DNA from: Desulfurococcaceae archaeon
Lineage (GTDB): Archaea > Thermoproteota > Thermoprotei_A > Sulfolobales > Desulfurococcaceae
Direction of reading: 5' to 3'
Assembly: GCA_020833245.1 (NCBI GenBank)
Contig: JAJHQQ010000006.1
Span: 1 to 39,082, forward strand
Length of the DNA stretch: 39,082 bases
This document shows positions 1 to 8,890 of this stretch, in pieces. Numbering within the stretch: position 1 is the stretch's first letter; every line of letters starts with the position of its first letter. Below the pieces are notes generated by a model, which was not told where the DNA came from, made no database searches, and was given only the letters and a program-made list of their open reading frames with translations. A program made the translations under genes and the position numbers.

Positions 1-1789
1 ATTCATAAACTCTCTTCAAGTACGCCTTGAATAGTGGGTCAAATGGTGCTGGAGACCCTCCTCCATCTCCTCCATACCACCACCACCAGTCACTAGCCTG
101 AGCTTTCAGTAAGTACCTGGCTACATCCGTGTACCGAGTGTAGAGGTCTCTAAAAGTACTTACACCTAGAGCCCTCATGGCGTCTTCGCGCGCTTTAATC
201 ATCCACATCCAGGCCACGTTCTCCTGCCTATGCCCAATCCATATCGCTAGATCCCCGCCCCATGACCCCTCAGGCAGCCTTGCAGTTACATTTCTTCTCG
301 GCAGATCTCCATAAGCGTCTCTGTAGCTACCATTTGGTATATTAGATATGTCCTTTCCAACGAGATCTAAGTAAATGTAGTTTCTCTGAGGCAGTTCTCT
401 AGCTACTTCGGGAAATCTACGTATAAACTCCCATGGTGTTATCGTCTCTATTTGTCCTTGACTCTGAAGCTGGCTGAGTCTAGTGTACAACTTATTGAGA
501 AAGACCGTGCCGAACTCGGGATAGTGCTCCCACGGGTTTTCACCGTCTAGAGCTATTACTACTAGCCTGGGGCCCTGAGCTGATGACCTGTAAGCTAGTA
601 TCCTGTTTACTAAGTCATTAACCGCTTGGTCCTGGTCCCACCCACTGTACTGGAAGCTTATTAGATTGCTCAGCGTGGTCTCTCTGAAAACTATGTACAT
701 TCTACCCTCTGGGAAGTCTATATACCACGGTACGCCGAGATTATTAATATCACCTGCATTAACACCGGTGGCCGCCAGTATAGTTTGATCAGTCACCGTC
801 CAGTTTACACCGGCCCTCTTAAAAGCCCTAACTACAAACTCATTTACTGCATGCTCAGCTGGCCACACACCAGTAGGTGTGAAGTTAAAGCACTGTCTAA
901 ATATCTCCACAGCTTGGTTTACGTGTATCTCGAGGTCTTCACTTAAACCCGCATCTACTAGAAGAGGTGCTAATGGGTGGCTGTATGGTACCGGGATGAT
1001 GTCTACTTGACCTCTGTTCGCGAGGTCTCTGTAAATTGGTATTAACTTCGACATTATGTCTCTGTGCACACTCAGTACTAAGCGCAGATCCTCCACGGTG
1101 AAATTGGGGTATCTCTCCGAGTACGCTCTATTCATTAAATCGCGAATAGTAGAATACTGCTCCGCTGCCACCTGCGGGTCTATCCAGAGTAGGTTAAACA
1201 TAACTGCGAGATCTACTACTTCTTGCCCTAGCAGGTTCCCTCTAGTAAAGCCTGTTACAACGCAGTTTACTAGTTCCTCTTCGGTTGTCGCTACTCTTGA
1301 ACAGTTGGAGAAGAGCGCCTGGGCTGTGTCGCGTAGTTCTTTGTATCTAGGAGACCTCTCTACTATTCTAGCCCAATTTATGTCGAAAAAACCGCCCGGT
1401 ATTTTCAGCATGTTAAAGACGTCTTTTACTGTTACAGTTCCATTAATAATCTTCCAGGAAATAATCTCCCTGAGATCCATCTTCCCGTTCTCTACATAGT
1501 CAATTATTTGCTCTAGTAGAGACCCGGAGAATGTGAATGTCACTTTAACATCTGAGTACTTTGAAAGTATATAGGCCATTTTATAGTAGTTTCCAACACT
1601 GTGCATTCTAACCCATGGCAGTATTAAGTACGTCTCATCTGGACTATAATACCACGGCTGGTGATAATGCCATATAAACGCCACATATATTTTCTCCTGC
1701 TGAGCTCTCGTGACGTTTAGTGGCAGTACTAGGATGCTAATTAACAGTACTACAGTTAGTCCTACAATGGTTTTTGTAGACACCCTCAT
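1..1789 (-). CDS. Secreted glycoside hydrolase family 57 (amylopullulanase-like), partial; C-terminus beyond the window
   Basis: The reading frame is open from an ATG at 1789 to the window edge, giving about 596 residues. It opens with a signal peptide: a basic start, a hydrophobic run, and a likely cut near LNVTRAQQ. The mature part starts with WHYHQP, the first GH57 motif (HQP). The other GH57 motifs follow in order: RGQVDIIPVPYSHPL, GVWPAEHAVN (Glu is the expected nucleophile), and ALDGENPWEHYPEFG (Asp is the expected general acid). A Trp-rich segment (GSWGGDLAIWIGHRQENVAW) is like those of archaeal amylopullulanases. In these families the enzyme cuts alpha-1,4 and often alpha-1,6 bonds of starch or pullulan outside the cell. 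A Shine-Dalgarno GGAGGG sits about 8 nt before the ATG, and an AT-rich TATA-like stretch (TTTAAAATC) lies near 1831-1839. Exact substrate specificity cannot be read from the sequence. Confidence 0.9.
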   Translation of the reverse strand, partial: MRVSTKTIVGLTVVLLISILVLPLNVTRAQQEKIYVAFIWHYHQPWYYSPDETYLILPWVRMHSVGNYYKMAYILSKYSDVKVTFTFSGSLLEQIIDYVENGKMDLREIISWKIINGTVTVKDVFNMLKIPGGFFDINWARIVERSPRYKELRDTAQALFSNCSRVATTEEELVNCVVTGFTRGNLLGQEVVDLAVMFNLLWIDPQVAAEQYSTIRDLMNRAYSERYPNFTVEDLRLVLSVHRDIMSKLIPIYRDLANRGQVDIIPVPYSHPLAPLLVDAGLSEDLEIHVNQAVEIFRQCFNFTPTGVWPAEHAVNEFVVRAFKRAGVNWTVTDQTILAATGVNAGDINNLGVPWYIDFPEGRMYIVFRETTLSNLISFQYSGWDQDQAVNDLVNRILAYRSSAQGPRLVVIALDGENPWEHYPEFGTVFLNKLYTRLSQLQSQGQIETITPWEFIRRFPEVARELPQRNYIYLDLVGKDISNIPNGSYRDAYGDLPRRNVTARLPEGSWGGDLAIWIGHRQENVAWMWMIKAREDAMRALGVSTFRDLYTRYTDVARYLLKAQASDWWWWYGGDGGGSPAPFDPLFKAYLKRVYE

Positions 1790-1869
1790 AAAGACACCCT
1801 CCTAATACACTTTAGTGTCGCTTTAAGATTTTAAATCTACACTTCAAAGTAACTCTACTTGGTGGCAGT

Positions 1870-2937
1870 TTGCCGAGCTGGAAGTGCCAACAGTGCGGTT
1901 TTGAAGAGGATCTTTATTCGCGCTACTACTGGAAGTGCCCGCGGTGCGGAAGCCCTCTAACTCTACTTTATAGTGTCTCAGGAGAGATCACTGGGTCCAA
2001 GAACACCTGGAGGCGTTACAGCGGATTTCTCCCATTTATACCCGAGAAGTACAGAGGAGAGGGCTTGACACCCGTTGTCGCTGAGAAAACGGGAACTCAT
2101 AGCCTCTTATTTAAATTAGATTATTTAAATCCAGGTGGTAGCTTTAAGGACCGCGGTACAGCTTTAGCCATTTACTATGGGTTTAAAATGGGGTTTAAGA
2201 AGTGTGTTGTTGATACGAGTGGTAATACCGGTATATCTGTGACTCTATACTCTAAACTATACGGATTAGACTCGGTTATTGTAATGCCGAGGGAAGCTCC
2301 TGAGGGTAAAAAGAAGGCTATTAGACAACTCGGCGGCTTAGTTATAGAGACAGAGGGGCGCATCGGCGCAACTAAGACCGTTCAAGACTACATTAGTGAA
2401 CCAGGCTATTACTACGTCGCTCACTTATGGAACCATATTTACATCGTGGGGCACGCTACAATCGCGTATGAGGTTTACGAGGATGTAGGTGTTCCGGACT
2501 ACGTAATCGCTCCTGTTGGCTCCGGGGGACTACTACTCGGCTTAGTCTACGGGTTTGAAAAGCTGAGAGAGACCGGTCGAGCCAGCAAAGTCCCCAGGGT
2601 TATTGCTGTGCAGGGATACAGTGTGCAACCAGTATATGTAGCCATGTATGGAGAGGCCCTGCACAGTGAGCCCTCTACGCTAGCAGACGGTATAATGGTG
2701 TCTAACCCGCCTAGACTAGCTGAAATAGTATCAGCTATTAAGAGAACGGGTGGTGAAGTGGTATTAGTAGGTAATAGTGAAATAGCGAGAGCACACAAAG
2801 CACTGTGGGAGTGGGGTTTCACCGTGGAGCCAACATCGGCGACAGTACTGGCTGCTTACGAGAAGATCTCAAAGAAAATACCGGAAAACAGCAGTGTGCT
2901 TTTAGTACTCACAGGCTCCGGGCTTAAAACACTCTAG
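1870..2937 (+). CDS. thrC: Threonine synthase-like PLP enzyme
   Basis: This is a 355-residue fold-type II PLP enzyme, most like archaeal threonine synthase, which converts O-phosphohomoserine to threonine. An N-terminal zinc ribbon has two CxxC knuckles (CQQCGF and CPRCGS, residues about 6-27). The PLP lysine lies in NPGGSFKDRG near residue 95. DTSGNTG contacts the substrate or PLP, and PVGSGGLL forms the phosphate-binding glycine loop near residue 215. The start is TTG at 1870, four bases after GGTGG. It is monocistronic, with the SRP RNA promoter directly behind it. Cysteate synthase and related phosphoserine-using enzymes share the same fold and motifs, so the substrate is inferred by family resemblance. 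Confidence 0.85.
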   Translation: MPSWKCQQCGFEEDLYSRYYWKCPRCGSPLTLLYSVSGEITGSKNTWRRYSGFLPFIPEKYRGEGLTPVVAEKTGTHSLLFKLDYLNPGGSFKDRGTALAIYYGFKMGFKKCVVDTSGNTGISVTLYSKLYGLDSVIVMPREAPEGKKKAIRQLGGLVIETEGRIGATKTVQDYISEPGYYYVAHLWNHIYIVGHATIAYEVYEDVGVPDYVIAPVGSGGLLLGLVYGFEKLRETGRASKVPRVIAVQGYSVQPVYVAMYGEALHSEPSTLADGIMVSNPPRLAEIVSAIKRTGGEVVLVGNSEIARAHKALWEWGFTVEPTSATVLAAYEKISKKIPENSSVLLVLTGSGLKTL

Positions 2938-2946
2938 CAATGGAAA

Positions 2947-2954
2947 TATAAAAG
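2947..2954 (+). promoter_or_regulatory. TATA box of the SRP RNA gene
   Basis: TATAAAAG lies about 26 nt upstream of the first base of the closing helix of the SRP RNA, the normal archaeal TATA-to-start distance. It begins only 10 nt after the thrC stop codon. Confidence 0.8.
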
Positions 2955-2976
2955 ACTGCGCGAGTATATTTTACTG

Positions 2977-3273
2977 GAGCCCGTGGACGCGGGTAGGCCT
3001 CAGCATAAGCTGGGGCAGATAACCGTGTAAGCGTATAAGTCCACGCGTCATCCCCCACGTAGGGCCATGAACCCCGCCCCATGGGGCCTGTGGAGGTGGG
3101 GCCCTCTTCGGAGGAAGAGGGCTAACCACCTTAGCCGGGGGAACCAGGCCAGGCCCGGAAGGGAGCAACCTAACCCTGGACACAGGCGTTCATGGGTCAC
3201 CGGGGATGAGTCCGCGTGGTGAGGCTCTGGCGCGTGGGCTTATACGCTTATACGGGGCCGCGTCCACGGGCTC
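2977..3273 (+). ncRNA. ffs: Signal recognition particle RNA (7S RNA)
   Basis: The ends form a long perfect closing helix: GAGCCCGTGGACGCGG at 2977 pairs with CCGCGTCCACGGGCTC ending at 3273. A second long-range pairing (GTAAGCGTATAAG with CTTATACGCTTATAC) fits helix 5. The diagnostic helix 8 (SRP54-binding) sequence is at about 3141-3168: an AACCAGGCCAGGCCCGGAAG block followed by GGAGCAA. At about 297 nt it is close to the archaeal norm. It is much more GC-rich than its surroundings, as expected for a structured RNA in a hyperthermophile. It forms the scaffold for SRP19 and SRP54 in co-translational membrane targeting. The 5' and 3' ends are set from the closing helix and could be off by a few bases. 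Confidence 0.95.
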
Positions 3274-3278
3274 TTTTT
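3274..3278 (+). terminator. U-run terminator after SRP RNA
   Basis: TTTTT follows the closing helix immediately. Oligo-U directly after a stable structure is a typical archaeal termination signal. Confidence 0.6.
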
Positions 3279-3309
3279 AGTAGCTCATTGAAGTGGTGTT
3301 TGAGTGTAA

Positions 3310-4029
3310 ATGCGCCGTACTAGAGTTAGACACGTGCCCGAGTTTAGAGAGGTTATTTATGATGAGTCTCACTGGAGGCTTCTACGTGAGTTGAGATCGC
3401 AGGCACTTGGAATTATGAGTATTTTCGCGAGTAGTGGTATTGAGGCCTGGCTTCATGGTAGCGTAGCGCGTGGAGACGTCGCGGCTGATAGTGACATAGA
3501 CATTGTAATACCAACTAGGATTCCAGCCTACCTGGTAGAATCCCTGCTTGAAAAGCACAACTTGAAGCCTCGAAGCCGCTACATTGTAGTGGCTACTCCA
3601 ACGAGTACACCTAAAGCAGTTATTGTACTAGACGACTACGAGCGCAGAGTTATTAGCTTTCCTCTACTCGATTTTAAGCCACAAGAACTCGAGTTCTATA
3701 AGTTTGGCGGCTACTTGAGGTACCATGATCTACTGGGCGATAAGCGAGTGCCGGGAGTAAACAAGAGGCTTGTGCTTATTAAGCCCACGCCTACTGGGCA
3801 TGAAGAGCTCCCTGTTATTGGGTGGGAGGACTATGTTGCGAGGCTTCTAGGAGTTAGTATTGACGTGGTCTTAGAGAGAGTTAAAGTACTATCTAGGAGA
3901 GACGAGGTTGGGAGAACAGGTATATTCGCGAAGACTGCACTGCTACCAGGTGAGAGCTTTGAAGAGGCCCTTGAACGACTCTTCCGTGAGAAGAAACTAC
4001 TGTGGAGAATACACGGTTTAACGAACTAG
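3310..4029 (+). CDS. Pol-beta superfamily nucleotidyltransferase (archaeal, function unknown)
   Basis: The 239-residue protein carries a minimal nucleotidyltransferase signature near residues 50-66, LHGSVARGDV followed by SDIDIVI. The GS and the two Asp residues are the nucleotide- and metal-binding positions of the superfamily. A third candidate Asp lies in IVLDDYERR. The C-terminal half (VNKRLVLIKPTPTGHEELPV onward) has no motif I can name but looks like a globular domain of a conserved archaeal family. ATG 3310 follows a GTGGTG-type ribosome-binding region. It lies alone between the SRP RNA and the convergent pelA gene. The substrate is unknown. Confidence 0.7.
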   Translation: MRRTRVRHVPEFREVIYDESHWRLLRELRSQALGIMSIFASSGIEAWLHGSVARGDVAADSDIDIVIPTRIPAYLVESLLEKHNLKPRSRYIVVATPTSTPKAVIVLDDYERRVISFPLLDFKPQELEFYKFGGYLRYHDLLGDKRVPGVNKRLVLIKPTPTGHEELPVIGWEDYVARLLGVSIDVVLERVKVLSRRDEVGRTGIFAKTALLPGESFEEALERLFREKKLLWRIHGLTN

Positions 4030-4038
4030 CTCTGCAAC

Positions 4039-5094
4039 TTAGTGTATTTTAAACCGCAAAATAGCCACTACTCCGCCAAAACCGCTGAGCTCATATCCCA
4101 GGTCACTTTTACTGGGAATAATGTAGATCTCTGACTTCTTCTCGTAAGCTGTTTTTAAAAGCACGTTTGTTTTTTCAAACTCCTCACTACTACTCGACTT
4201 TAAAAAGTCGTCTACCATGACGAGTGTCTTTACAGCTCCCAATTGACAGGCTTCGAACACATCTTCAAGTCCATACCTAACTATGTCTGGATCCCTGCTG
4301 AGAAGCTCCTTGAAAAGGTCAAATACCTCGCGGGCCTTTATGAGCTGGAATTCCCCAGCGATCTTTTTTACTAGGTCTCTTGAGAGGGCTTCGCGAATTC
4401 CGTTACAACCACCACTTGACGTGGAGTCCGTGTAAACTGGTAGTTCTAGTCTCTCTCTTAAAGCTGACGCCACATGGTACTTGAGCTCTCCTGGACCCGC
4501 GACTATAATGACGTCGCAGTGCTCTCTCACAGAGATCTCTGAGACGCCCGTGACTATGTTTGCGACATGTCTCTTTAAGTAATCCTCGTAGTTTACGCTG
4601 TAAGCTTTGCTAGGCATATTACTCGTGTGCTCCCAAGCGTACTTAACTCCCTGTTCAAATAACAACGCCACGCACACTTCATCGTAGTCGACTGCCACAA
4701 TAACGACTCTGGGTCTACGTGTACTAAACCTCTTAATGAACTCTAACTCGTGTCTCTCCCACCTCTCTTTAATTAACGTTATAACGTCTCCGACTCCTAC
4801 CGCTAGTGTGTGGTGTTTACCCTTAACACCCAGCTCTTCAGGCCCGTCAACTATAATTCCACTAACTCTCAGCTTATCAGTGAACTCCTGGAACTCTACT
4901 CTCTTCACAGATAGACCCAGCACTAATGGAACTCTACTACTCTCACCTGTCTCTCGGTGTTTTACTTCACGTGTTGTCTTAGCGTAAATGACGTCTCCTT
5001 CTCTAATTACATTGTATAGTACCCACAAGTCATCTGTAGTCTCGCACTGTAATTTTAAAACCCCGTTTTTCACGTCTTCTTCTATGATTTTCAA
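4039..5094 (-). CDS. pelA: aPelota (Dom34 homologue), ribosome rescue factor
   Basis: The 351-residue length matches archaeal Pelota. The N-terminal Sm-like domain (MKIIEEDVKNGVLKLQ, then TTDDLWVLYNVIREGD) and the central region (VIVAVDYDEVCVALL, IVAGPGELKYHVA) are typical. The C-terminal domain ends in GYELSGFGGVVAILRF. Unlike aRF1 it has no GGQ motif, as expected for a factor that splits stalled ribosomes with ABCE1 rather than hydrolysing peptidyl-tRNA. The start is TTG at 5094. It is convergent with the nucleotidyltransferase gene (9 nt apart) and divergent from polB. The related termination factor aRF1 is also in this window. Confidence 0.93.
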   Translation of the reverse strand: MKIIEEDVKNGVLKLQCETTDDLWVLYNVIREGDVIYAKTTREVKHRETGESSRVPLVLGLSVKRVEFQEFTDKLRVSGIIVDGPEELGVKGKHHTLAVGVGDVITLIKERWERHELEFIKRFSTRRPRVVIVAVDYDEVCVALLFEQGVKYAWEHTSNMPSKAYSVNYEDYLKRHVANIVTGVSEISVREHCDVIIVAGPGELKYHVASALRERLELPVYTDSTSSGGCNGIREALSRDLVKKIAGEFQLIKAREVFDLFKELLSRDPDIVRYGLEDVFEACQLGAVKTLVMVDDFLKSSSSEEFEKTNVLLKTAYEKKSEIYIIPSKSDLGYELSGFGGVVAILRFKIH

Positions 5095-5127
5095 ACTAAA
5101 CCTTACCCCGTTGCTACACTTAATGTT

Positions 5128-5144
5128 TTTATCGGTTTTTAGCA
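5128..5144. promoter_or_regulatory. Back-to-back TATA elements between pelA and polB
   Basis: On the minus strand GATAAAAAC (about 5128-5136) sits about 35-42 nt before the pelA TTG. On the plus strand TTTTTAGC (about 5137-5144) sits about 45-50 nt before the polB ATG. The two AT-rich boxes abut. Assignment is by position and composition only. Confidence 0.45.
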
Positions 5145-5188
5145 GTATTATCCCATTAGAGTGTGCTCGTTAAACTGTGAGTGTGAGT

Positions 5189-7582
5189 ATGGAGCTTGAG
5201 TTCTACGTTTTAGACGTGACTTACGAGGTAGTGGGGGGTGAGCCGCACATTATAATATGGGCTATTACGCGTAGTGGCGAGAGAGTAGTTCTGCGTGATA
5301 GGGGGTTTAGACCATACTTCTACGCTATACTAGAGGATAACACTAGTCCTCAGAGTATTTTGAGTAAGATAAAAACCCTGGGAGAGGCCTCTTCACCAAT
5401 ACTGAGCGTAGAGCCTGTTGATAAGAGGTTTCTGGGTAAACCCGTAAAGGCCCTTAAAGTTGTTACTCTCATTCCCGAGTATGTGCGAAAATACCGTGAG
5501 AGGATTAAGCAAATACCGGGTATTGTAGACGTAGTAGAGGCCGATATAAGGTTTAGTATGCGCTATATACTCGATAAGAGCTTGAGGCCTTGCGGCTGGC
5601 ACACCGCGAAAGTGAGCGAACTCAAGTCAACACAAAACTTTAGGGTTCAGAGAGAGTATGAAGTAGTGGGTAGTATCGAGTCACTAGAGGACTCTATGCC
5701 CCCAAAAGACTTGAAGGTAATGGCTATTGATATCGAGGTCTACACTGAACACGGGTCTCCCAAGCCGGAGAGAGATCCCGTAATCATAATTGGAACAGCT
5801 ACGGGCAACGGAGCAGTAAAGCAGTTCACGTCGGAAGACCTGTCTGATAAGAGCATCATACTCGAATTCGTAAACTACATTTTAGAGTACGATCCTGACA
5901 TCGTGCTCGGCTATAACAGTAATAACTTTGACATACCTTTTCTACTTGAAAGGTCTAACGTCCTCGGAGTTAAACTAGATGTTGGTAGGAGAAAGGGGGC
6001 GCCTCCATCTCAAAGCACTTATGGGCACGTATCTATTCCGGGAAGACTACACGTAGACCTACTTAACTACGCTGAAGAAATACCGGAGATTAAGCTAAAA
6101 AGCCTAGACGTGGTGGCAGAGTATCTTGGCGTGATGAAGAGATCTGAGAGGACCTTAATAGAATACACTGAAATCCCCAAGTACTGGAAAAGCCCTGAGG
6201 GCAGGAATATTCTATTAAAGTACAACTTAGATGACGTTATCTCCACGCTTAAACTTGGCGAGAAGTTCCTGCCTTTCGCCATGCAGTTATCGTTCACTAC
6301 GAGAATGCCACTAGACCAGGTAGGTGCTGCAAGTGTAGGCTATAGACTCGAGTGGTTTTTAATGTACGAGGCATTTAAGAGGGGCGAGCTCATCCCTAAT
6401 AGAACCGAGAAGGAGGCCGAGCCCTATAAAGGGGCAATAGTGTTAAAGCCTATTCCAGGCATTCACAGAAATATCGCTGTCTTAGACTTCACAAGCATGT
6501 ACCCGAATATAATGATCAAGTACAACGTCGGCCCAGATACCATTGAGAGAGAAGGTGTCTGCGATGAGAAGACGCGTCTAATAGCTCCCGAAGTAAATCA
6601 CTGCTTTAGAAAGGAACCTGAAGGCTTCTTTAAAAACGTGCTCAGTAGGCTACTTGAAATTAGGAGAAAAATCAGGGAGGAGATGAAGAAGTACTCGCCG
6701 GGTACTCCTGAGTACACGTTACTAGATGAGAGGCAGAGAGCTGTTAAAATACTAGCTAACGCAACCTACGGCTACATGGGATGGGTGCAGGCACGCTGGT
6801 ACTGCCGTGAGTGCGCAGAAGCCGTCACGGCTTGGGGTAGACAACTAATAAAGACAGTAATTGATAAGGCCTCTTCTATGGGTTTAAAAGTCATATATGG
6901 TGACACAGACTCCCTGTTTGTCGCGTATGAGCCAGACAAGGTGAAATTACTGGCAGAGTTCGTTGAGGAGAACTTGGGCTTTGACATTAAAGTAGACAAG
7001 GTCTACACTAGGCTGTTTTTCAGCGAGGCTAAGAAGAGGTATGCTGGCCTACTTGAAGATGGTAGAATAGACATTGTCGGCTTCGAGGCTGTTAGAGGAG
7101 ACTGGGCCGAGATAGCTAAAGAAGTTCAAGAAAGAGTAGTTGAAATACTTCTAAAGAAGGGCAGTGTAGACGAAGCAGTCGAGTACGTGCGGAGAGTTAT
7201 ATCTGATCTCACTCAGGGTAAAGTACCCGTTGAGAAACTAGTCATATGGAAAACTCTCACAAAGCCAATAGGAGAGTACGAGGCAGAAGCGCCTCACGTA
7301 ACAGCTGCCCGGAAACTAATGAGGATTGGGTATAAAGTAGAAGTAGGCGATAAAGTAGGCTACATTGTTGTTAAGGGGTCTGGCAAGGTCTCTGAGAGAG
7401 CCGAGCCCTACTTGCTTGTAAAAGACCCTCGCGTAGTTGACGTGGACTACTACGTAGACAGGCAAATAATACCTTCCGCGCTGAGAATCCTAGAGTACTT
7501 CGGTGTAACGGAGACTCAAATAAAGAGAGTTCCTGGGGGAGCTAAGAAAAGCCTCTTCGACTACCTAGGAAAGAAAAAGTGA
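5189..7582 (+). CDS. polB: DNA-directed DNA polymerase, family B (B3-like)
   Basis: About 797 residues from ATG 5189; in-frame GTG codons at 5177 and 5183 are alternative starts. All exonuclease and polymerase motifs are intact. The proofreading motifs are Exo I AIDIEVY (residue about 181), Exo II GYNSNNFDIPF and Exo III YNLDDVIST. The polymerase motifs are A DFTSMYPNIM (about 432), B KILANATYGYMGW and C YGDTDSLFV (about 570). The segment ARWYCRECAEAVTAWGR and the total length resemble the crenarchaeal B3 group rather than the longer B1 replicase. The C-terminus KKSLFDYLGKKK resembles a PCNA-interacting peptide. It is convergent with dnaG, 24 nt apart. The B-subgroup assignment is by resemblance only. 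Confidence 0.93.
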   Translation: MELEFYVLDVTYEVVGGEPHIIIWAITRSGERVVLRDRGFRPYFYAILEDNTSPQSILSKIKTLGEASSPILSVEPVDKRFLGKPVKALKVVTLIPEYVRKYRERIKQIPGIVDVVEADIRFSMRYILDKSLRPCGWHTAKVSELKSTQNFRVQREYEVVGSIESLEDSMPPKDLKVMAIDIEVYTEHGSPKPERDPVIIIGTATGNGAVKQFTSEDLSDKSIILEFVNYILEYDPDIVLGYNSNNFDIPFLLERSNVLGVKLDVGRRKGAPPSQSTYGHVSIPGRLHVDLLNYAEEIPEIKLKSLDVVAEYLGVMKRSERTLIEYTEIPKYWKSPEGRNILLKYNLDDVISTLKLGEKFLPFAMQLSFTTRMPLDQVGAASVGYRLEWFLMYEAFKRGELIPNRTEKEAEPYKGAIVLKPIPGIHRNIAVLDFTSMYPNIMIKYNVGPDTIEREGVCDEKTRLIAPEVNHCFRKEPEGFFKNVLSRLLEIRRKIREEMKKYSPGTPEYTLLDERQRAVKILANATYGYMGWVQARWYCRECAEAVTAWGRQLIKTVIDKASSMGLKVIYGDTDSLFVAYEPDKVKLLAEFVEENLGFDIKVDKVYTRLFFSEAKKRYAGLLEDGRIDIVGFEAVRGDWAEIAKEVQERVVEILLKKGSVDEAVEYVRRVISDLTQGKVPVEKLVIWKTLTKPIGEYEAEAPHVTAARKLMRIGYKVEVGDKVGYIVVKGSGKVSERAEPYLLVKDPRVVDVDYYVDRQIIPSALRILEYFGVTETQIKRVPGGAKKSLFDYLGKKK

Positions 7583-7606
7583 AAAAAGTAAGAGTGTAAT
7601 GAGAGA

Positions 7607-8803
7607 CTACAGTATTTCATTAAACGTTAAAACCACTAGTTCAGGGGGCTTAAAGTCGACTTTCCCTATTCTAGCTCCTAACAGGATCTTTACGTTTTTC
7701 TCGGAGGATAATTCGAGTAGTCTTTGAGTAATTATGCCGTCTAGTACTATAGCATAAATAGAGTCCCTCTCCACACTACTGATCTCGTTTACGAGGTCTC
7801 TCACAGGTATTCTCTTAATCTCCCTCCAGTCTTTGGAGTATAGTACTGCTTCTAGTGTGCCTTGAAGAGCCTTCACAGCTTCAGCTACGTGTGTAGGTAT
7901 GGTGAGAGTCTCTTCTATGACTTCTTTTACTAGCCCATGTAGCCTCTTTTGAACCTCTATGAGAACATGCACGTCTCTATTTCCATGTTTCAACATATTC
8001 TCTAAGTAGTCAAATACAGGCTGGACTTTCCCGAGTACCTCTTCGAGTTCTCTTCCCGTTAAGTCTTCAACCTCTCTATTAGGAGGCGCTCTAGCCACGA
8101 AGTCCACTTTAACAGACCTCAAAACCTCTCTTAACACCAAGTCCCCGCCGTGATCCCCGTCTACCAAGAGGATAATCTTCTTCTTCGCTGAGAGGTCTCT
8201 TATAGTCCCGGGTACTCTCTTAGCGCCCCCAAGTGCTATTACGTTTCTGTAGCCGTACCTAAGTAGGTTTATTACGTCTGCTCTTCCCTCCACTAGTATT
8301 ACCGTATCGCTCTCGTCAACGCCCGGTCCCGCTGGGAGGTTATCAGGACCGTAGTTAACCGGCTCGGGAACCCTCATTAAGTCCTCAATTCTCTTTATAA
8401 TCTCCTTCACATCCGGTGTTTTCTCTTTACTCCACGACTTGAGCAATTCTACTGCGCGGTTAATTATTCGCTTAGTCTTCTCTATTCTCAAGTCCACTAT
8501 GTCCACTACCTTGATCTCCGCGTCGTAGGGACCAACCCTATCCACAGACTCAACCATAGCTGCGAGAAGCGCTGTTTCAACTTTATCTAGATTACACGGT
8601 ATTAGTATTTCCCCCTGGGTCTTCCCACCTTGCACTTTAACGTTAACTTGAATTCTGCCTACTCTACCCTTATCTTGCAGAGTCTGCAGGTCAAATTCCT
8701 CTCCAAATAATCCCTCAGTCTGCCCGAATATAGCTCCTATTATGTCGTGTTTTTCGACAATGCCATCAACTGTGATAACTGCTTTAACCAGGTACTTTGC
8801 CAT
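7607..8803 (-). CDS. dnaG: Archaeal DnaG (DnaG-like primase / exosome subunit)
   Basis: 398 residues, the usual length. The N-terminus MAKYLVKAVITVDGIVEKHD is typical of archaeal DnaG. The Toprim domain has VILVEGRADVINL (catalytic Glu, residue about 172) and LLVDGDHGGD (metal-binding Asp residues, about 215). In Archaea this protein is mainly known as a structural and poly(A)-binding subunit of the RNA exosome, with reported primase activity. ATG 8803 is preceded by GGTGAGAGT. It lies 87 nt downstream of rpl37e on the same strand, so co-transcription with lsm and rpl37e is plausible. Confidence 0.94.
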   Translation of the reverse strand: MAKYLVKAVITVDGIVEKHDIIGAIFGQTEGLFGEEFDLQTLQDKGRVGRIQVNVKVQGGKTQGEILIPCNLDKVETALLAAMVESVDRVGPYDAEIKVVDIVDLRIEKTKRIINRAVELLKSWSKEKTPDVKEIIKRIEDLMRVPEPVNYGPDNLPAGPGVDESDTVILVEGRADVINLLRYGYRNVIALGGAKRVPGTIRDLSAKKKIILLVDGDHGGDLVLREVLRSVKVDFVARAPPNREVEDLTGRELEEVLGKVQPVFDYLENMLKHGNRDVHVLIEVQKRLHGLVKEVIEETLTIPTHVAEAVKALQGTLEAVLYSKDWREIKRIPVRDLVNEISSVERDSIYAIVLDGIITQRLLELSSEKNVKILLGARIGKVDFKPPELVVLTFNEIL

Positions 8804-8816
8804 ACTCTCACCACTT

Positions 8817-8879
8817 TTACTTAAACGTGAAGTACATGATCTCTACTGGGTTGTTTCCGAGAATTTCGCCGTCTTTCAC
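8817..8879 (-). CDS. Candidate 20-codon micro-ORF between rpl37e and dnaG
   Basis: A GTG at 8879 opens a 20-codon frame, VKDGEILGNNPVEIMYFTFK, that ends 13 nt before the dnaG ATG. The codons look like those of the neighbours, but there is no good Shine-Dalgarno. It fills nearly the whole gap between two genes of one transcription unit. It could be a leader peptide, the remnant of a small gene, or chance. I do not recognise it. Confidence 0.2.
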   Translation of the reverse strand: MKDGEILGNNPVEIMYFTFK

Positions 8880-8890
8880 GCTACAGTATT

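Noticed and set aside
1056-1499. 147-codon plus-strand frame
   Set aside because: Antisense to the GH57 gene, whose motifs run through the same bases.
2971-3183. 70-codon minus-strand frame
   Set aside because: It is antisense to the SRP RNA; the GC-rich RNA lacks stops by chance.
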